DNA from: Acidovorax sp. 1608163
GTDB taxonomy: Bacteria; Pseudomonadota; Gammaproteobacteria; Burkholderiales; Burkholderiaceae_C
Length of the DNA: 64,000 bases
Assembly (NCBI RefSeq): GCF_003669015.1
Contig: NZ_CP033069.1
Coordinates: 747,001-811,000, forward strand
Direction of reading: 5' to 3'
Under the pieces are notes generated by a model, which was given only the letters and a program-made list of their open reading frames with translations, did no database searches and had not been told where the DNA came from. Below are positions 8,667 through 17,611 of the stretch, one piece after another; position 1 is the first letter of the stretch; every line of letters begins with the position of its first letter. Position numbers and translations under genes: made by a program.

Positions 8667-10025
8667 TTACTGGGCGCTGGCTTGCTGAAGCAGCTCTGCC
8701 GATGACAGCTGGATGCGCATGGCAGATGCCAGGCGGTCAAACGCAGCGCGGGCGGAGGCCGACACGGGGGCGGCTGCTTCGCTTTGCTGGGCGATGGTTT
8801 GCGGATCTTGGTGCTGGCCGTTGATGCGGAATTCAAAATGCAAGTGCGGGCCTGTGGCCCAGCCGGTGGAGCCCACGGCCCCCACGGTTTGGCCTTGCGA
8901 GACCGATTGCCCGTTCTTCACGTCGATGCGGCTCAAATGGGCATAGACGGTGACATGCTGGTTGCGGTGCTTGACGAAGATGACGTTGCCAAAACCGTTT
9001 TGCACGCCAGCAAACTCCACCACACCATCGCCCACCGTGCGCACTGCGGTGCCTGTGGGGGCTGCGTAGTCGGTGCCCAGGTGGGCACGCCAGGTTTGCA
9101 AAATGGGGTGCAGGCGCATCTTGAAGCCGCTGGTCACCCGGGAGAACTCGACCGGCGAGGCCAGGTAGGCGCGGCGCATGCTCTCGCCTTCCAGGGTGTA
9201 GTAGGCGCCCTTGGAGGCTTCGGTCTCCTGGAACCAGACGGCCTGGTGGGTCTTGCCGTTGTTGCGGAACTCGGTGCTCAGCACGCGGCCGCTGCGCAGG
9301 GGCTCGCCATCGGCCTCCAGCGTTTCGTACACCACGGCAAAGCGGTCTTCCTTGCGCAGCGAACGGTGAAAGTCGATGTTGCCTGAGAAGATCTCGGCCA
9401 CTTGCACGGCCACGCCATCGGGGATGTTGGCGGCGTCGGTGGCTGCAAAGAGGGAGCTGCGGATCACGCCCCCGGCCAGGCGCGTGCCTTTGGTCAGTGG
9501 TGCGGTTTCGATGCGCGAGGAAAAGCGCTCGTCCTGGCGCTCTACCACCAGGCGGCGGAAGGTGCCGCTGTCATCGGGGGCCCAGCGTGCAGTCAGGCGC
9601 ACCAGGCGGTGGTCGTCGGTGGTCTCTGCCGAAATCAGCCGACCAGCTCGGCCCAGCAAATTTTGTCGCACAGCATTGTCAGAACGCAAAAAAGCGGCCG
9701 CTGCCGGGTCTGCCACGCCCATGCGCTGCAGCAGAGACTCTGCCGTGTCGCTGCTGCGGGTTTGTTCAGAGCGGTACAGCGAAAAACCGGGGGCGTCGAG
9801 CGATTCCAGGGCCAGGTTTTCTGCCAGCGATTCGACGGGGTAGCTCACCGTCTTGGTGGGCAGCTCAGAGGCGTCGGGCCCCAGCGAGGCCACGGCGAAT
9901 GCGCCACCGCCGCCGGTCAGCAGCAGGGCTGCGATGGCGGCAGTGATACGTCGGGGGTGTTTTTGAGCGGTCTGGGACAGTCGATCAAGCAAAGCCAAGC
10001 TGGCGGTGGTCAAGCCGTGAATCAA
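8667..10025 (-). CDS. M23-family (LytM-type) peptidoglycan peptidase
   Basis: Membrane-anchored periplasmic M23 metallopeptidase or LytM regulator. It has an N-terminal transmembrane helix (ITAAIAALLLTGGGGAFAVA), a long middle region with an OapA/LysM-like segment, and a C-terminal LytM domain. Zn-ligand motifs are HLGTDYAAPTGT (His, Asp) and the final HLHFEFRINGQ. The frame stays open to ATG 10211, but that would run through the tyrS promoter region and add 62 residues without family character. I prefer TTG 10025 (LIHGLTTAS, 452 aa), preceded by GGGGATAGA. Start uncertain, family certain. It is divergent from tyrS and upstream of anmK. Confidence 0.85.
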   Translation of the reverse strand: MIHGLTTASLALLDRLSQTAQKHPRRITAAIAALLLTGGGGAFAVASLGPDASELPTKTVSYPVESLAENLALESLDAPGFSLYRSEQTRSSDTAESLLQRMGVADPAAAAFLRSDNAVRQNLLGRAGRLISAETTDDHRLVRLTARWAPDDSGTFRRLVVERQDERFSSRIETAPLTKGTRLAGGVIRSSLFAATDAANIPDGVAVQVAEIFSGNIDFHRSLRKEDRFAVVYETLEADGEPLRSGRVLSTEFRNNGKTHQAVWFQETEASKGAYYTLEGESMRRAYLASPVEFSRVTSGFKMRLHPILQTWRAHLGTDYAAPTGTAVRTVGDGVVEFAGVQNGFGNVIFVKHRNQHVTVYAHLSRIDVKNGQSVSQGQTVGAVGSTGWATGPHLHFEFRINGQHQDPQTIAQQSEAAAPVSASARAAFDRLASAMRIQLSSAELLQQASAQ

Positions 10026-10156
10026 TGTTCTATCCCCAGAGGTGAGTGTGTCTTCGCTCAAGACCTGGGCCAGGGGCCCTGCGGAAGTCGGAGGCACAGA
10101 GATGCAAACAAGGCAATTTTCAGCGGGTGAAACCCGGGCCGAAACGGCGGGCCTAC

Positions 10157-10162
10157 TAGAAT
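10157..10162 (+). promoter_or_regulatory. likely -10 box of tyrS
   Basis: TAGAAT lies 63 bp before the tyrS start in the divergent M23/tyrS gap. No good -35 box was seen, so this is a weak call. Confidence 0.35.
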
Positions 10163-10225
10163 CCGCCTTTGCAATGGAGCCCGAGTATAGCGGCGCGTCA
10201 TCCTCAGACATCGAAAAAAACCCTT

Positions 10226-11458
10226 ATGAATCAATCAGCTGTTACAACAAGCCCGCTGTCCGATGGTGTACGCCAGGCCCTCGAAATTTCGCTGCGCGGC
10301 GTGGAAGAATTGCTGCCGCAGGATGAGTGGACCAAGAAGCTGGTGCGTTCGGAATCCACTGGTCAACCCTTGCGCATCAAGCTGGGCCTGGACCCCACGG
10401 CCCCCGACATTCATATCGGCCACACCGTGGTGCTCAACAAGATGCGACAGTTGCAAGATCTGGGCCACCAGGTGATCTTCCTGATCGGTGACTTCACCAC
10501 CTTGATCGGTGACCCTTCCGGGCGCAACAGCACGCGCCCGCCGCTCACGCCCGAGCAAATCAAGTTCAACGCAGAGACTTACTACACGCAGGCCGCCAAG
10601 GTTCTGGACCCTGCGCGCACCGAGATCCGCTACAACAGCGAGTGGTGTGATGCCCTGGGTGCGCGGGGCATGATCCAGCTGTCGGCCAAGTACACGGTGG
10701 CGCGCATGATGGAGCGCAACGACTTTCACCAGCGTTTTACCGATGGCAGTTCCATCAGCCTGCACGAGTTCTTGTACCCGCTGCTCCAGGGCTACGACTC
10801 GGTCGCCTTGAAGAGTGACCTGGAACTGGGTGGCACGGACCAAAAGTTCAATTTGCTGATGGGCCGCCATCTTCAGCAGGAGTATGGGCAGGAGCCGCAG
10901 TGCGTGCTCACCATGCCGCTCTTGGTGGGGCTGGACGGCGTGGACAAGATGTCCAAGTCCAAGAACAACTACATCGGTATCACCGAAGAGCCCAACACCA
11001 TGTTTGCCAAGGTGCTGTCGATTTCGGACACGCTGATGTGGGACTGGTACACGCTGCTGTCGTTCAAGAGCCTGGCCGAGATCGCTGCGCTCAAGGCCGA
11101 GATTGCCGGCGGGCGCAACCCCAAGGACGCCAAAGTGATGCTAGCCAAGGAGATCACCACGCGCTTTCACAGCGCGGCGGCGGCCGATGCGGCGGAGCAG
11201 GATTTCACCAACCGCAGCAAGGGCGGCGTGCCGGACGACATCCCCGAAGTGGCTCTGACGGGCGCGCCACTGGGCATTGGCGCGCTGCTCAAGCAGGCCA
11301 ACTTGGCCCCCTCGGGCAGCGAAGCCAACCGCCTGATCGATGGCGGCGGTGTGCGTGTGGACGGCAACGTGGTCAGCGACAAGGGCCTGAAGCTGGATGC
11401 TGGCACCTACGTGGTGCAGGTGGGCAAGCGCAAGTTTGCGCGTGTGCAGCTGGGTTGA
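10226..11458 (+). CDS. tyrS: tyrosyl-tRNA synthetase
   Basis: Class I aminoacyl-tRNA synthetase charging tRNA-Tyr, 410 aa. It carries the HIGH motif ([14 protein letters not shown]), the second ATP motif KMSKS ([13 protein letters not shown]) and a C-terminal S4 RNA-binding domain ([20 protein letters not shown]). The [17 protein letters not shown] segment is typical of the TyrRZ-like group of proteobacteria. ATG 10226 (MNQSAVTT) fits the family start; the frame extends to 10169 but without family similarity. One dispersed repeat copy begins just after the stop codon. Confidence 0.97.
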   Translation: MNQSAVTTSPLSDGVRQALEISLRGVEELLPQDEWTKKLVRSESTGQPLRIKLGLDPTAPDIHIGHTVVLNKMRQLQDLGHQVIFLIGDFTTLIGDPSGRNSTRPPLTPEQIKFNAETYYTQAAKVLDPARTEIRYNSEWCDALGARGMIQLSAKYTVARMMERNDFHQRFTDGSSISLHEFLYPLLQGYDSVALKSDLELGGTDQKFNLLMGRHLQQEYGQEPQCVLTMPLLVGLDGVDKMSKSKNNYIGITEEPNTMFAKVLSISDTLMWDWYTLLSFKSLAEIAALKAEIAGGRNPKDAKVMLAKEITTRFHSAAAADAAEQDFTNRSKGGVPDDIPEVALTGAPLGIGALLKQANLAPSGSEANRLIDGGGVRVDGNVVSDKGLKLDAGTYVVQVGKRKFARVQLG

Positions 11459-11469
11459 TTCGGATTTAT

Positions 11470-11532
11470 GTGAAAAAGGGCGCTAGCGCCCTTCAAATAA
11501 GCGCGGGAAGCTATCGAAAGTGTAGCGTTCTG
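11470..11532 (+). repeat. dispersed two-hairpin repeat, copy 1
   Basis: It starts with the perfect palindrome AAGGGCGCTAGCGCCCTT (11476-11493), then ATAAGCGCG and GCTATCGAAAGTGTAGC. The layout (GCTAGCGC ... ATAAGCGC ... GCTAT ... TAGC) matches the other copies. It lies in the tyrS/GGDEF convergent gap and its first hairpin could also end tyrS transcription. Confidence 0.65.
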
Positions 11533-11616
11533 CGCTTTTTTATGGGCGTCATGCCTTGGCACAACCGCAGCGTCAACGGTGCTGGGGTTCTGAAGCGGGC
11601 TTTTTGGCGCCCGTTC

Positions 11617-12708
11617 CTATTTCTGCCAGCGCAAAGGGGGTTCTGCCGCCGCCGGGCGGGCTGCCGGTGGGAGGCTGCTGACCACCTGGTTGCGGCCCTG
11701 CTGCTTGCCCCGGTACAGCGCCTCGTCGGCACGGTGCACTGCGTCCAGCAGGCCCTCGTCCGCCTGCACGGTGGCCACGCCGATGGTGACGGTGACCTGC
11801 AAAGGCGGCGTGTGGCCGGGTTTGAACAGATCTGCACTGATGGCCTGGCGCAGCCGCTCTGCCAGGTGGTCGGCGCCCGGTGCGTCGGTGTCGGGCAGCA
11901 GGATCAGGAACTCTTCACCGCCCCAGCGGCAAATGCTGTCGCTGGCGCGGGTCACCCCCAGCGCCCGGCGGTAAAAGTCCTGCAGCACCTGGTCGCCTGC
12001 CTTGTGCCCCAGGGTGTCGTTGATGCGCTTGAAATGGTCGATGTCGCACAGCAGCAGGGCAATGGGCTGTGCCTGCCGGGGCTGGCGGGCCAGCTCGGCG
12101 CGGCCAATTTCCATGAGCCTGCGGCGGTTGATGGCGCCGGTGAGGGGGTCGGTCGATGCCTGCCGGGTCAGCACCTCTTGCGCCTGGGTCACCACGTTGT
12201 AGTAGCCCCGGGACAAGATGATGAACGTCAGCAGCAACGTGACGATGTTCTGGTAGCGCAGCAGGCTTTCCAGCGTGTTGCCCAGGGCGTAGACGGGTTC
12301 GTTCTGGCTGCTCCAGCCGTCCAGCCCCAGGTAGATGAACGACAGACACACCGCAATCGCATATTTGGTGGTTTTGTGGTCGTTCGATGACAGCATGGCC
12401 ACCGGGATGACCGGGAGCATCAGGTAGTGAAACCCCGTGCCCCAGCCGATGAACACTGTGGCAGCCGCGGCGTGCACGGTGATTTCGCCAATCAGCAGCA
12501 ACGTGGCCGCCCGCAGGTGCCCATCGGGGCGGGCCAGCCAAAAGGCCAGCGCATGCGTGGCCACGCTCAGCACATTCAGCGCCGCCAGGGCATCGACGTC
12601 AGCCCAGACAAACAGCGCGATGTACAGGCTGTGCACCAGCATGCACAGTGCTGATGCGTGCCGGATCAGCAAGCGGAAGTTGTCTGGTGGGGGCTCGATG
12701 GTGTGCAT
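11617..12708 (-). CDS. membrane diguanylate cyclase (GGDEF)
   Basis: Makes c-di-GMP from two GTP. The 363-aa protein has about five or six N-terminal transmembrane helices (residues 15-170), a short linker helix, then a GGDEF domain at about 180-345. The active site is GGEEF (263-267), an accepted active variant. The metal Asp is in LLLCDIDHFKRIND (D222). The inhibitory I-site RxxD is present as RASD (254-257), five residues before GGEEF, so product feedback is expected. The membrane part resembles MASE-type sensors but no ligand can be named. It stands alone, convergent with tyrS. Confidence 0.9.
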   Translation of the reverse strand: MHTIEPPPDNFRLLIRHASALCMLVHSLYIALFVWADVDALAALNVLSVATHALAFWLARPDGHLRAATLLLIGEITVHAAAATVFIGWGTGFHYLMLPVIPVAMLSSNDHKTTKYAIAVCLSFIYLGLDGWSSQNEPVYALGNTLESLLRYQNIVTLLLTFIILSRGYYNVVTQAQEVLTRQASTDPLTGAINRRRLMEIGRAELARQPRQAQPIALLLCDIDHFKRINDTLGHKAGDQVLQDFYRRALGVTRASDSICRWGGEEFLILLPDTDAPGADHLAERLRQAISADLFKPGHTPPLQVTVTIGVATVQADEGLLDAVHRADEALYRGKQQGRNQVVSSLPPAARPAAAEPPLRWQK

Positions 12709-12875
12709 GGGGCCAAGGGGCTGGTGCGGTGTTGGGTGGAGCTGCAGAGGCTGAGTGAACTAGGCCCCCAGTGTCCTCCTGCGTGGGCGGGTTGTGGCTG
12801 GTGTTTTCACTGGGGGCTTTGGCGCTGCTTGACGGTGGCCTGCGAGATCGCCCACAGGGCTCCTTGAACAGGTTC

Positions 12876-13871
12876 TCAGTCCAGATGGTCTTGCGTATCG
12901 GGGTCGGGGACATCGCCAATGGCGGCGCGGGTGGCGGCGGCCTGGGTCTCCAGCCAGGCGCTGAAGGCCTGCACCTCGGGCCGGTGCCCGCTGCGCGGGC
13001 CCACCAGCATCCAGTAGGCCAGCGGCGAATCCAGCCGGTGCCCCGGCAGCACCTCGATCAGGTCGCCCGAGGCCAGCGCGTCGGCAATCAGCGGCATGCG
13101 GGCCAGCGCCAGCCCCTGGCCGCTGAGCGTGGCCTGCACGATCTGGTGCGCGTAGTTGAAGTACAGCCAGCGCTGGGGCTGCAGCTTGGGGCACTGCTGC
13201 ACATCAAACCAGCGCCGCCAGCTCAGCCACTCCAGGTGCTGGGTGCGGTGCGCGTCGCCTGCTTCAATCAGGGTGAACTGGGCCAGGTCGGCCGGTTTGC
13301 GGATGGGGGGCGCTGTTTTCAGCAGCCAGGGGCTGGCCACCACGGCCAGTTGCTCGCCACACAGGCGGCGTGCGCCCTGCATGCCGGGGCCGGGCAGGGC
13401 GTAGCGCAGGGCAATGTCCACGTCCGAGGTGTCCAGGTCCACGCTCACGTCGCTGGCATCAATGCGCAGGTCAATGCCCGGGTGCTGGTGCTGAAACTCC
13501 TCCATGCGCGGAATCAGCCACATCGACGCAAAGCTGGCCCAGGTGGTGATGGCCACGCTTTTGCGCCCGGCGGTCTGGCGCACCAGGCGCACTGCGGCGT
13601 CCATGCGCTCCAGGGCGGGCACCACGGCGCGTTGCAGTTGTGCACCCGCGCTGGTCAGCTCCACCGCGCGGGTGTGGCGCAAAAACAGGGGTACACCCAC
13701 TTCTTCTTCCAGCGCCTGGATCTGGCGGCTCACGGCCGATTGGGTCAAGGCCATCTCATCGGCCGCGGCCCGGAAGTTCAGGTGCCGGGCCACGGCCAGA
13801 AAGGCGCGCCAGTGCCCCACGGCGACGGGACGGGTGCGTTGGATGGCGGGGGCGTTGGGGTCGTTGGGCAT
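12876..13871 (-). CDS. LysR-family transcriptional regulator
   Basis: N-terminal winged helix-turn-helix (WRAFLAVARHLNFRAAADEM, then LTQSAVSRQIQALEEEVG) and a C-terminal periplasmic-binding-like effector domain. It has the GcvA-like style with FLRHTRAVELT after the recognition helix. I use ATG 13871 (MPNDPNAP, 331 aa) in place of the first ATG at 13910; either is possible. It is divergent from the DUF2917 gene, 128 bp away, which is its most likely target because LysR regulators usually control the adjacent divergent gene. Confidence 0.88.
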   Translation of the reverse strand: MPNDPNAPAIQRTRPVAVGHWRAFLAVARHLNFRAAADEMALTQSAVSRQIQALEEEVGVPLFLRHTRAVELTSAGAQLQRAVVPALERMDAAVRLVRQTAGRKSVAITTWASFASMWLIPRMEEFQHQHPGIDLRIDASDVSVDLDTSDVDIALRYALPGPGMQGARRLCGEQLAVVASPWLLKTAPPIRKPADLAQFTLIEAGDAHRTQHLEWLSWRRWFDVQQCPKLQPQRWLYFNYAHQIVQATLSGQGLALARMPLIADALASGDLIEVLPGHRLDSPLAYWMLVGPRSGHRPEVQAFSAWLETQAAATRAAIGDVPDPDTQDHLD

Positions 13872-13999
13872 GGCGCGGCGGTGGGTGTATTCATGCGGTC
13901 TTCGCATCAATAGGGTAGCGCGTTTTCATTGGACGCAAAGGGTTTGCAGCCGGATCATTGGGCCTCATTAAAGCCCTTCGTGGCAGAAAGGAGTCCCAC

Positions 14000-14563
14000 A
14001 TGCCATGCCATGTTGTTCCCGCATCGCAATCCTCCGTGAGTCCCGCCAGCCCCGCCGCCCTGTTGGCGGGATGCTGGAAGCTGGAGGCACGCCGCGCCCT
14101 CTCACTGCGCCCGCGTGAGCCTGGTGTGTTGGAAATTGCCCAGGGCCGGGCCTGGGTCACGCTGACCGGGGCCGCACAGGCCTTGCCCGCAGACCACGTG
14201 CTGCACGCCGGAGACCGCCTGAGCCTGTTGCCCGGCCAGCATGCGGTGGTCGAGGCCTGGGGGCTGCCTGGCGCGGTGGATGCTGCTGGCGCGCTGGCCT
14301 TTCGCTGGGACTGTGCCCTTCCCGCAGCAGGCCTTGTGGCATCTGCCCCTGTGCGTGCCGAGGGGGCTGCTGCCGTGGTGGTGTGCTGGGACCGCGCTGT
14401 GGCGCAACCCCTGCGCGATTTGCGCCTGGCCCTGGGGCAGGGCGGCCGCGCCGTGGTGGGGGCTGCGGCCGATGCCGCGGGTGCGGTGGGGCGGCTGGTG
14501 CTGGGCCTGGCGCGGTTTGCGGCCTACCGCCTGGCAGGGGCGTGGCCGCGCAGGCTGGCCTGA
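14000..14563 (+). CDS. DUF2917-domain protein
   Basis: Small protein of unknown function, 187 aa. The DUF2917 core covers about residues 30-95 (ALSLRPREPGVLEIAQGRAW, TLTGAAQALPADHVL, HAGDRLSLLPGQHAVVEAW), a cupin-like beta fold. The rest is Ala/Gly/Arg-rich with a hydrophobic C-terminal stretch. ATG 14000 has an AAAGGAG site at 13987-13993, which decides the start. It is divergent from the LysR gene. A dispersed repeat follows the stop codon. Confidence 0.8.
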   Translation: MPCHVVPASQSSVSPASPAALLAGCWKLEARRALSLRPREPGVLEIAQGRAWVTLTGAAQALPADHVLHAGDRLSLLPGQHAVVEAWGLPGAVDAAGALAFRWDCALPAAGLVASAPVRAEGAAAVVVCWDRAVAQPLRDLRLALGQGGRAVVGAAADAAGAVGRLVLGLARFAAYRLAGAWPRRLA

Positions 14564-14584
14564 GTCCGTTAGCGCATTTTCTCA

Positions 14585-14645
14585 ATCAAATGGGCTGCTA
14601 GCGCTTGCAGATAAAGCGCTAGCAGCTTCTATTTTGGTAGCGATT
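14585..14645 (+). repeat. dispersed two-hairpin repeat, copy 2
   Basis: It contains GCTGCTAGCGCTTGC, ATAAAGCGCTAGCAGC and TATTTTGGTAGC. The first stem (GCTGCTAGCGC with GCGCTAGCAGC) is perfect over 11 bp around a short loop. It lies in the gap between the DUF2917 gene and glmU. The rest of that gap holds a G-rich tract with repeated TGGGCGGTT/TGGCGGTTAG units. Confidence 0.85.
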
Positions 14646-14779
14646 GGTGGGCAATTAGTGGGCGGTTGATTGGCGGTTAGTTGGCGGCCAGTGGGCGTCT
14701 GTCAGCCGCCATTGGCGCCGATAATGCGGGCAGGCCTGCGCAGTGGCGGCACTGCGGGCCACTCCACACCCCCCATTCC

Positions 14780-16210
14780 ATGACGCAACTCGACATTCTC
14801 ATCATGGCGGCCGGCAAGGGCACGCGCATGAAAAGCCGCACCCCCAAAGTGCTGCAACGCCTGGCTGGGCGCCCGCTGCTGCACCATGTGCTGGACCAGG
14901 CCGCGCACCTGCAGGCCCGCAGCGCCATCGTCATCACGGGGCACGGTGCTACAGAAGTAGAAGCGGCTACCGCTGGCGCAGCAAGCGCTGCAGGCAGTTT
15001 TGACCTCAAATTTGTGCGGCAGGAGCCGCAGTTGGGCACCGGCCACGCGGTGCAGCAGGCCGTGCCCCACCTGCGTGACGATGGCACGGCGGTCGTCCTC
15101 TCGGGCGATGTGCCCCTGACCCAGGCCGACACCCTGCGCGCCCTGGTGGCCGCCAGCGAAGGCCGCAAGCTGGCCCTGCTGACGGTGACCCTGCCCGACC
15201 CCACGGGCTACGGCCGCATCGTGCGCAACGCCGAAGGCGCCGTGCAAGGCATCGTCGAGCACAAAGACGCCACGGAAGCCCAGCGCGCCATCACCGAGGT
15301 CTACAGCGGCATCATGGCCGTGCCCGCGCGGCTGCTCACGCCCTGGCTGGCGCGGCTCACCAACCACAACGCGCAGGGCGAGTACTACCTCACCGACATC
15401 GTCGCCATGGCCGTGGCCGACGGTGTGCCCGTGGTCGCCCACCGCATCACCGACGCATTGCAGGTGGCGGGCGTGAACAGCCCGCTGCAACTGGCCGAAC
15501 TGGAGCGCGCCCACCAGCTGCGCCAGGCCCGAGGGCTGATGGAGCAAGGCGTGCGCCTGGCCGACCCCGCCCGCTTTGACCTGCGCGACGACACCCGCAC
15601 CGGCGTGCGCGGCGAGCTGGTCTGCGGGCAGGACGTGGAGATTGACGTGAACTGCGTCTTCACCGGCCGCGTGGAGCTGGGCGAGGGCGTGAGCATTGGC
15701 GCCAACTGCTGCATTGCCAATGCACGCATCGCGGCGGGCGCGGTGATCCACCCCTACACCCACATCGACGGCGAAAAGGCCGGAGCCACCGTGGGCGAGG
15801 GCGCCTTGATCGGCCCCTTTGCCCGCCTGCGCCCCGGCGCGCAGCTGGGCCGCGAGGTCCACATCGGCAACTTTGTCGAAGTGAAGAACAGCACGCTGGC
15901 CGACGGTGCCAAGGCCAACCACCTGGCCTACCTGGGCGACGCCACGGTGGGTGAGCGCGTGAACTACGGCGCAGGCAGCATCACCGCCAACTACGACGGC
16001 GCCAACAAGCACCGCACGGTGATCGAGGCCGATGTGCACGTGGGCAGCAACTGCGTGCTGGTGGCGCCGGTGACGATTGGCGCGGGTGGCACGGTGGGTG
16101 GCGGCAGCACCATCACCAAGAGCACCGAGCCTGGCGCACTGAGCGTAGCGCGTGGCAAACAAGTCAGCATTGCCAACTGGCAACGCCCGAAGAAGCAGCC
16201 GAAGGCTTGA
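14780..16210 (+). CDS. glmU: bifunctional UDP-GlcNAc pyrophosphorylase/GlcN-1-P acetyltransferase
   Basis: Acetylates glucosamine-1-phosphate and transfers UMP to give UDP-GlcNAc for peptidoglycan and LPS. The 476-aa protein has an N-terminal Rossmann-like uridyltransferase (LIMAAGKGTRMKS, residues 7-19; GTGHAVQQ; LSGDVPL) and a C-terminal left-handed beta-helix with hexapeptide repeats (HIGNFVEVKNSTL, ANHLAYLGDA, NYGAGSITANYDG). About residues 56-74 (HGATEVEAATAGAASAAG) are Ala-rich and encoded by DNA that resembles a dispersed repeat in reverse orientation. ATG 14780 gives the family start MTQLDI. glmS lies 1.5 kb downstream. Confidence 0.97.
   Translation: MTQLDILIMAAGKGTRMKSRTPKVLQRLAGRPLLHHVLDQAAHLQARSAIVITGHGATEVEAATAGAASAAGSFDLKFVRQEPQLGTGHAVQQAVPHLRDDGTAVVLSGDVPLTQADTLRALVAASEGRKLALLTVTLPDPTGYGRIVRNAEGAVQGIVEHKDATEAQRAITEVYSGIMAVPARLLTPWLARLTNHNAQGEYYLTDIVAMAVADGVPVVAHRITDALQVAGVNSPLQLAELERAHQLRQARGLMEQGVRLADPARFDLRDDTRTGVRGELVCGQDVEIDVNCVFTGRVELGEGVSIGANCCIANARIAAGAVIHPYTHIDGEKAGATVGEGALIGPFARLRPGAQLGREVHIGNFVEVKNSTLADGAKANHLAYLGDATVGERVNYGAGSITANYDGANKHRTVIEADVHVGSNCVLVAPVTIGAGGTVGGGSTITKSTEPGALSVARGKQVSIANWQRPKKQPKA
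14946..15001 (-). repeat. degenerate dispersed repeat inside glmU, copy 3
   Basis: On the minus strand the order is CTGCAGCGCTTGC, CCAGCGGTAGCCGCTTCTA and TGTAGC, which lines up with copy 2 (CTGCTAGCGCTTGC, AAGCGCTAGCAGCTTCTA, GGTAGC). It keeps the glmU frame. It has diverged more than the other copies, so confidence is moderate. Confidence 0.5.
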
Positions 16211-16230
16211 GAAGCTGAGAACCGAGCGCC

Positions 16231-17040
16231 ATGCTTGACGAAGACATGACCCCCGACCTCACCCCTGACCAGTTGCGCGCCGCCCTGGCTGCCAGCCAGC
16301 AGCAGGTGGCCGACATGGCGACTGCGCAAGAGGCGTTCTTGCGCGTGGTCTCGCACGACCTGCGTGCGCCGCTGCGCCACATCACGTCGTACGGCAAGCT
16401 GGTGCGAGAGGTGCTGGGCGACCTGCCTGCCGATGTGCTGCAAAGCCCGCCGCTGCAAGAGGCGCAAGAGTTCGTCGGCACCATGGAGCAGTCGGCCCGC
16501 CGCATGGCGCTGATGCTGGACGGGCTGCAGGCCCTGTCGCGCGTGGGCCGCGCACCGCTGCAACTGCAGCCGGTGGACCTGGCCGCAGCGGTGGCCAAGG
16601 CGCGGGCCGCCCTGTCCGCGTTGGCGGGCGCCGACGCTGTGCAGTGGGCGGTGGCCACCGGCCTGCCCACCCTGCAGGCTGACCCGGCCCTGCTGCACGA
16701 GTTGCTGGTGCAGTTGTTAGGCAACGCCCTCAAGTTCAGCCAACGCCAACCGGCTGCCTGCGTTGCCGTGCGCGCTGTGCCTGCGGAGCGCGGCGCTGGC
16801 TGGGTGGCGTGGGAGGTGCAAGACAACGGCGTGGGCTTTCACCCCGAGCGCGCTGCGGGCCTGTTCGGCATCTTCCAGCGCCTGCACCGCGAAACCGAAT
16901 TTGACGGCGTGGGCGCAGGCCTGGCCGTGTGCCGCACCATTGCCGAGCGCCACGGCGCCCACATCACCGCCACGGCGGCGGTGGGGCAGGGCTGCACCGT
17001 GCGTGTGGAGTGGCCTGCGGCGGTGGTTATTTGCTATTGA
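16231..17040 (+). CDS. soluble sensor histidine kinase
   Basis: Two-component kinase of 269 aa without transmembrane helix or recognisable input domain. A short N-terminal helix (DQLRAALAASQQQVADMATA) leads into the HisKA dimer helix with the phospho-His in RVVSHDLRAPLRHITSYG. The ATPase domain follows: N-box LLGNALKFSQ, G1 box WEVQDNGVGFH, then LFGIFQRLH and GAGLAVCRTIAERHGAHI. It resembles the catalytic half of phytochrome-type or hybrid kinases. No response regulator lies nearby, so it is an orphan. Its last codons and stop (17038-17040) are made by a dispersed repeat. Confidence 0.87.
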   Translation: MLDEDMTPDLTPDQLRAALAASQQQVADMATAQEAFLRVVSHDLRAPLRHITSYGKLVREVLGDLPADVLQSPPLQEAQEFVGTMEQSARRMALMLDGLQALSRVGRAPLQLQPVDLAAAVAKARAALSALAGADAVQWAVATGLPTLQADPALLHELLVQLLGNALKFSQRQPAACVAVRAVPAERGAGWVAWEVQDNGVGFHPERAAGLFGIFQRLHRETEFDGVGAGLAVCRTIAERHGAHITATAAVGQGCTVRVEWPAAVVICY

Positions 17041-17090
17041 AAAGATAGCTGCTGGCGCTTATTGGGTAGGCGCTAGTGGCACTTTTGTTT
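17024..17090 (-). repeat. dispersed two-hairpin repeat, copy 4
   Basis: On the minus strand it reads CACTAGCGCCTACCC, AATAAGCGCCAGCAGC, then TATCTTTTCAATAGCAAAT. It spans the convergent junction and contains the stop codons of both the histidine kinase (plus strand) and the Lrp gene (minus strand). Confidence 0.8.
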
Positions 17091-17550
17091 CAAACTTTGC
17101 CCGCTTGGTGCTGAAGAACGCCTTGGCGTTGCGCACGTTCGCATCGGCGGTGAACAGCCGCTGCGACAACGCCAGGTAGCCCGGCATGTCGCGCGTGTGC
17201 ACCACCAGCACAAAGTCGGGCCCCGGCGACACGCGCCAGCACTGCTGCACCTCGGCATCGGCCACGGCGCGGGCTTCAAAGGCATCCAGCGCCTCGGTGC
17301 TCTGGCGGTCCAGGCTCACTTCCACAATGCAGGCCAGCCCGTGGCCCTGCACGGCGGCCAGCCGGTCGGGCTGCAGCAGGGCCACCTGCCGCTCGATCAG
17401 CCCCACATCGTGCAGCCGCTTGACCCGCCGCAGGCAGGTGGGGGGCGACACATGCACCCGCTCGGCCAAGGCCTGGTTGCTTTGGGCAGCATCGTGCTGC
17501 AGCAGGTCCAGCAGCTGCAGGTCGATCGCATCGAGTGATATGGATTCCAT
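17059..17550 (-). CDS. Lrp/AsnC-family transcriptional regulator
   Basis: 163 aa. It has an N-terminal helix-turn-helix (LDAIDLQLLDLLQHDAAQSN, ALAERVHVSPPTCLRRVKRL) and a C-terminal RAM/AsnC effector domain (VEVSLDRQSTEALDAFE, DFVLVVHTRDMPGY). The fold and length match Lrp-type feast/famine regulators that respond to an amino acid. It is divergent from glmS, and the gap carries a striking AT-rich dyad that is probably its own operator. The last residues (APTQ) are encoded by the repeat at 17024-17090, so the C-terminus differs from a typical ending. Confidence 0.9.
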   Translation of the reverse strand: MESISLDAIDLQLLDLLQHDAAQSNQALAERVHVSPPTCLRRVKRLHDVGLIERQVALLQPDRLAAVQGHGLACIVEVSLDRQSTEALDAFEARAVADAEVQQCWRVSPGPDFVLVVHTRDMPGYLALSQRLFTADANVRNAKAFFSTKRAKFETKVPLAPTQ

Positions 17551-17561
17551 GATTGATTTGT

Positions 17562-17611
17562 TTTTGAAATTTAATTTCTCCGTAGTGAATTGTAGAAATT
17601 AAATTTCAAAA
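17562..17611. promoter_or_regulatory. AT-rich dyad operator, likely Lrp/AsnC autoregulatory site
   Basis: Two 17-bp arms are exact inverted repeats (17562-17578 and 17595-17611) separated by 16 bp. Each arm contains a 13-bp palindrome GAAATT-N-AATTTC, centred at 17572 and 17601, 29 bp apart. The block is nearly all A and T in GC-rich surroundings and begins 12 bp before the Lrp start codon. Lrp-family dimers bind such sites in helical register. A further ATATG...CATAT repeat lies at 17618-17634. Confidence 0.7.

Noticed and set aside
10026..10211. First 62 codons of the longest M23 peptidase frame
   Set aside because: They lie over the tyrS upstream region and lack family character.
10900..12390. 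496-codon plus-strand frame over the end of tyrS and the GGDEF gene
   Set aside because: Overlaps two clear genes in other frames and crosses the intergenic repeat.
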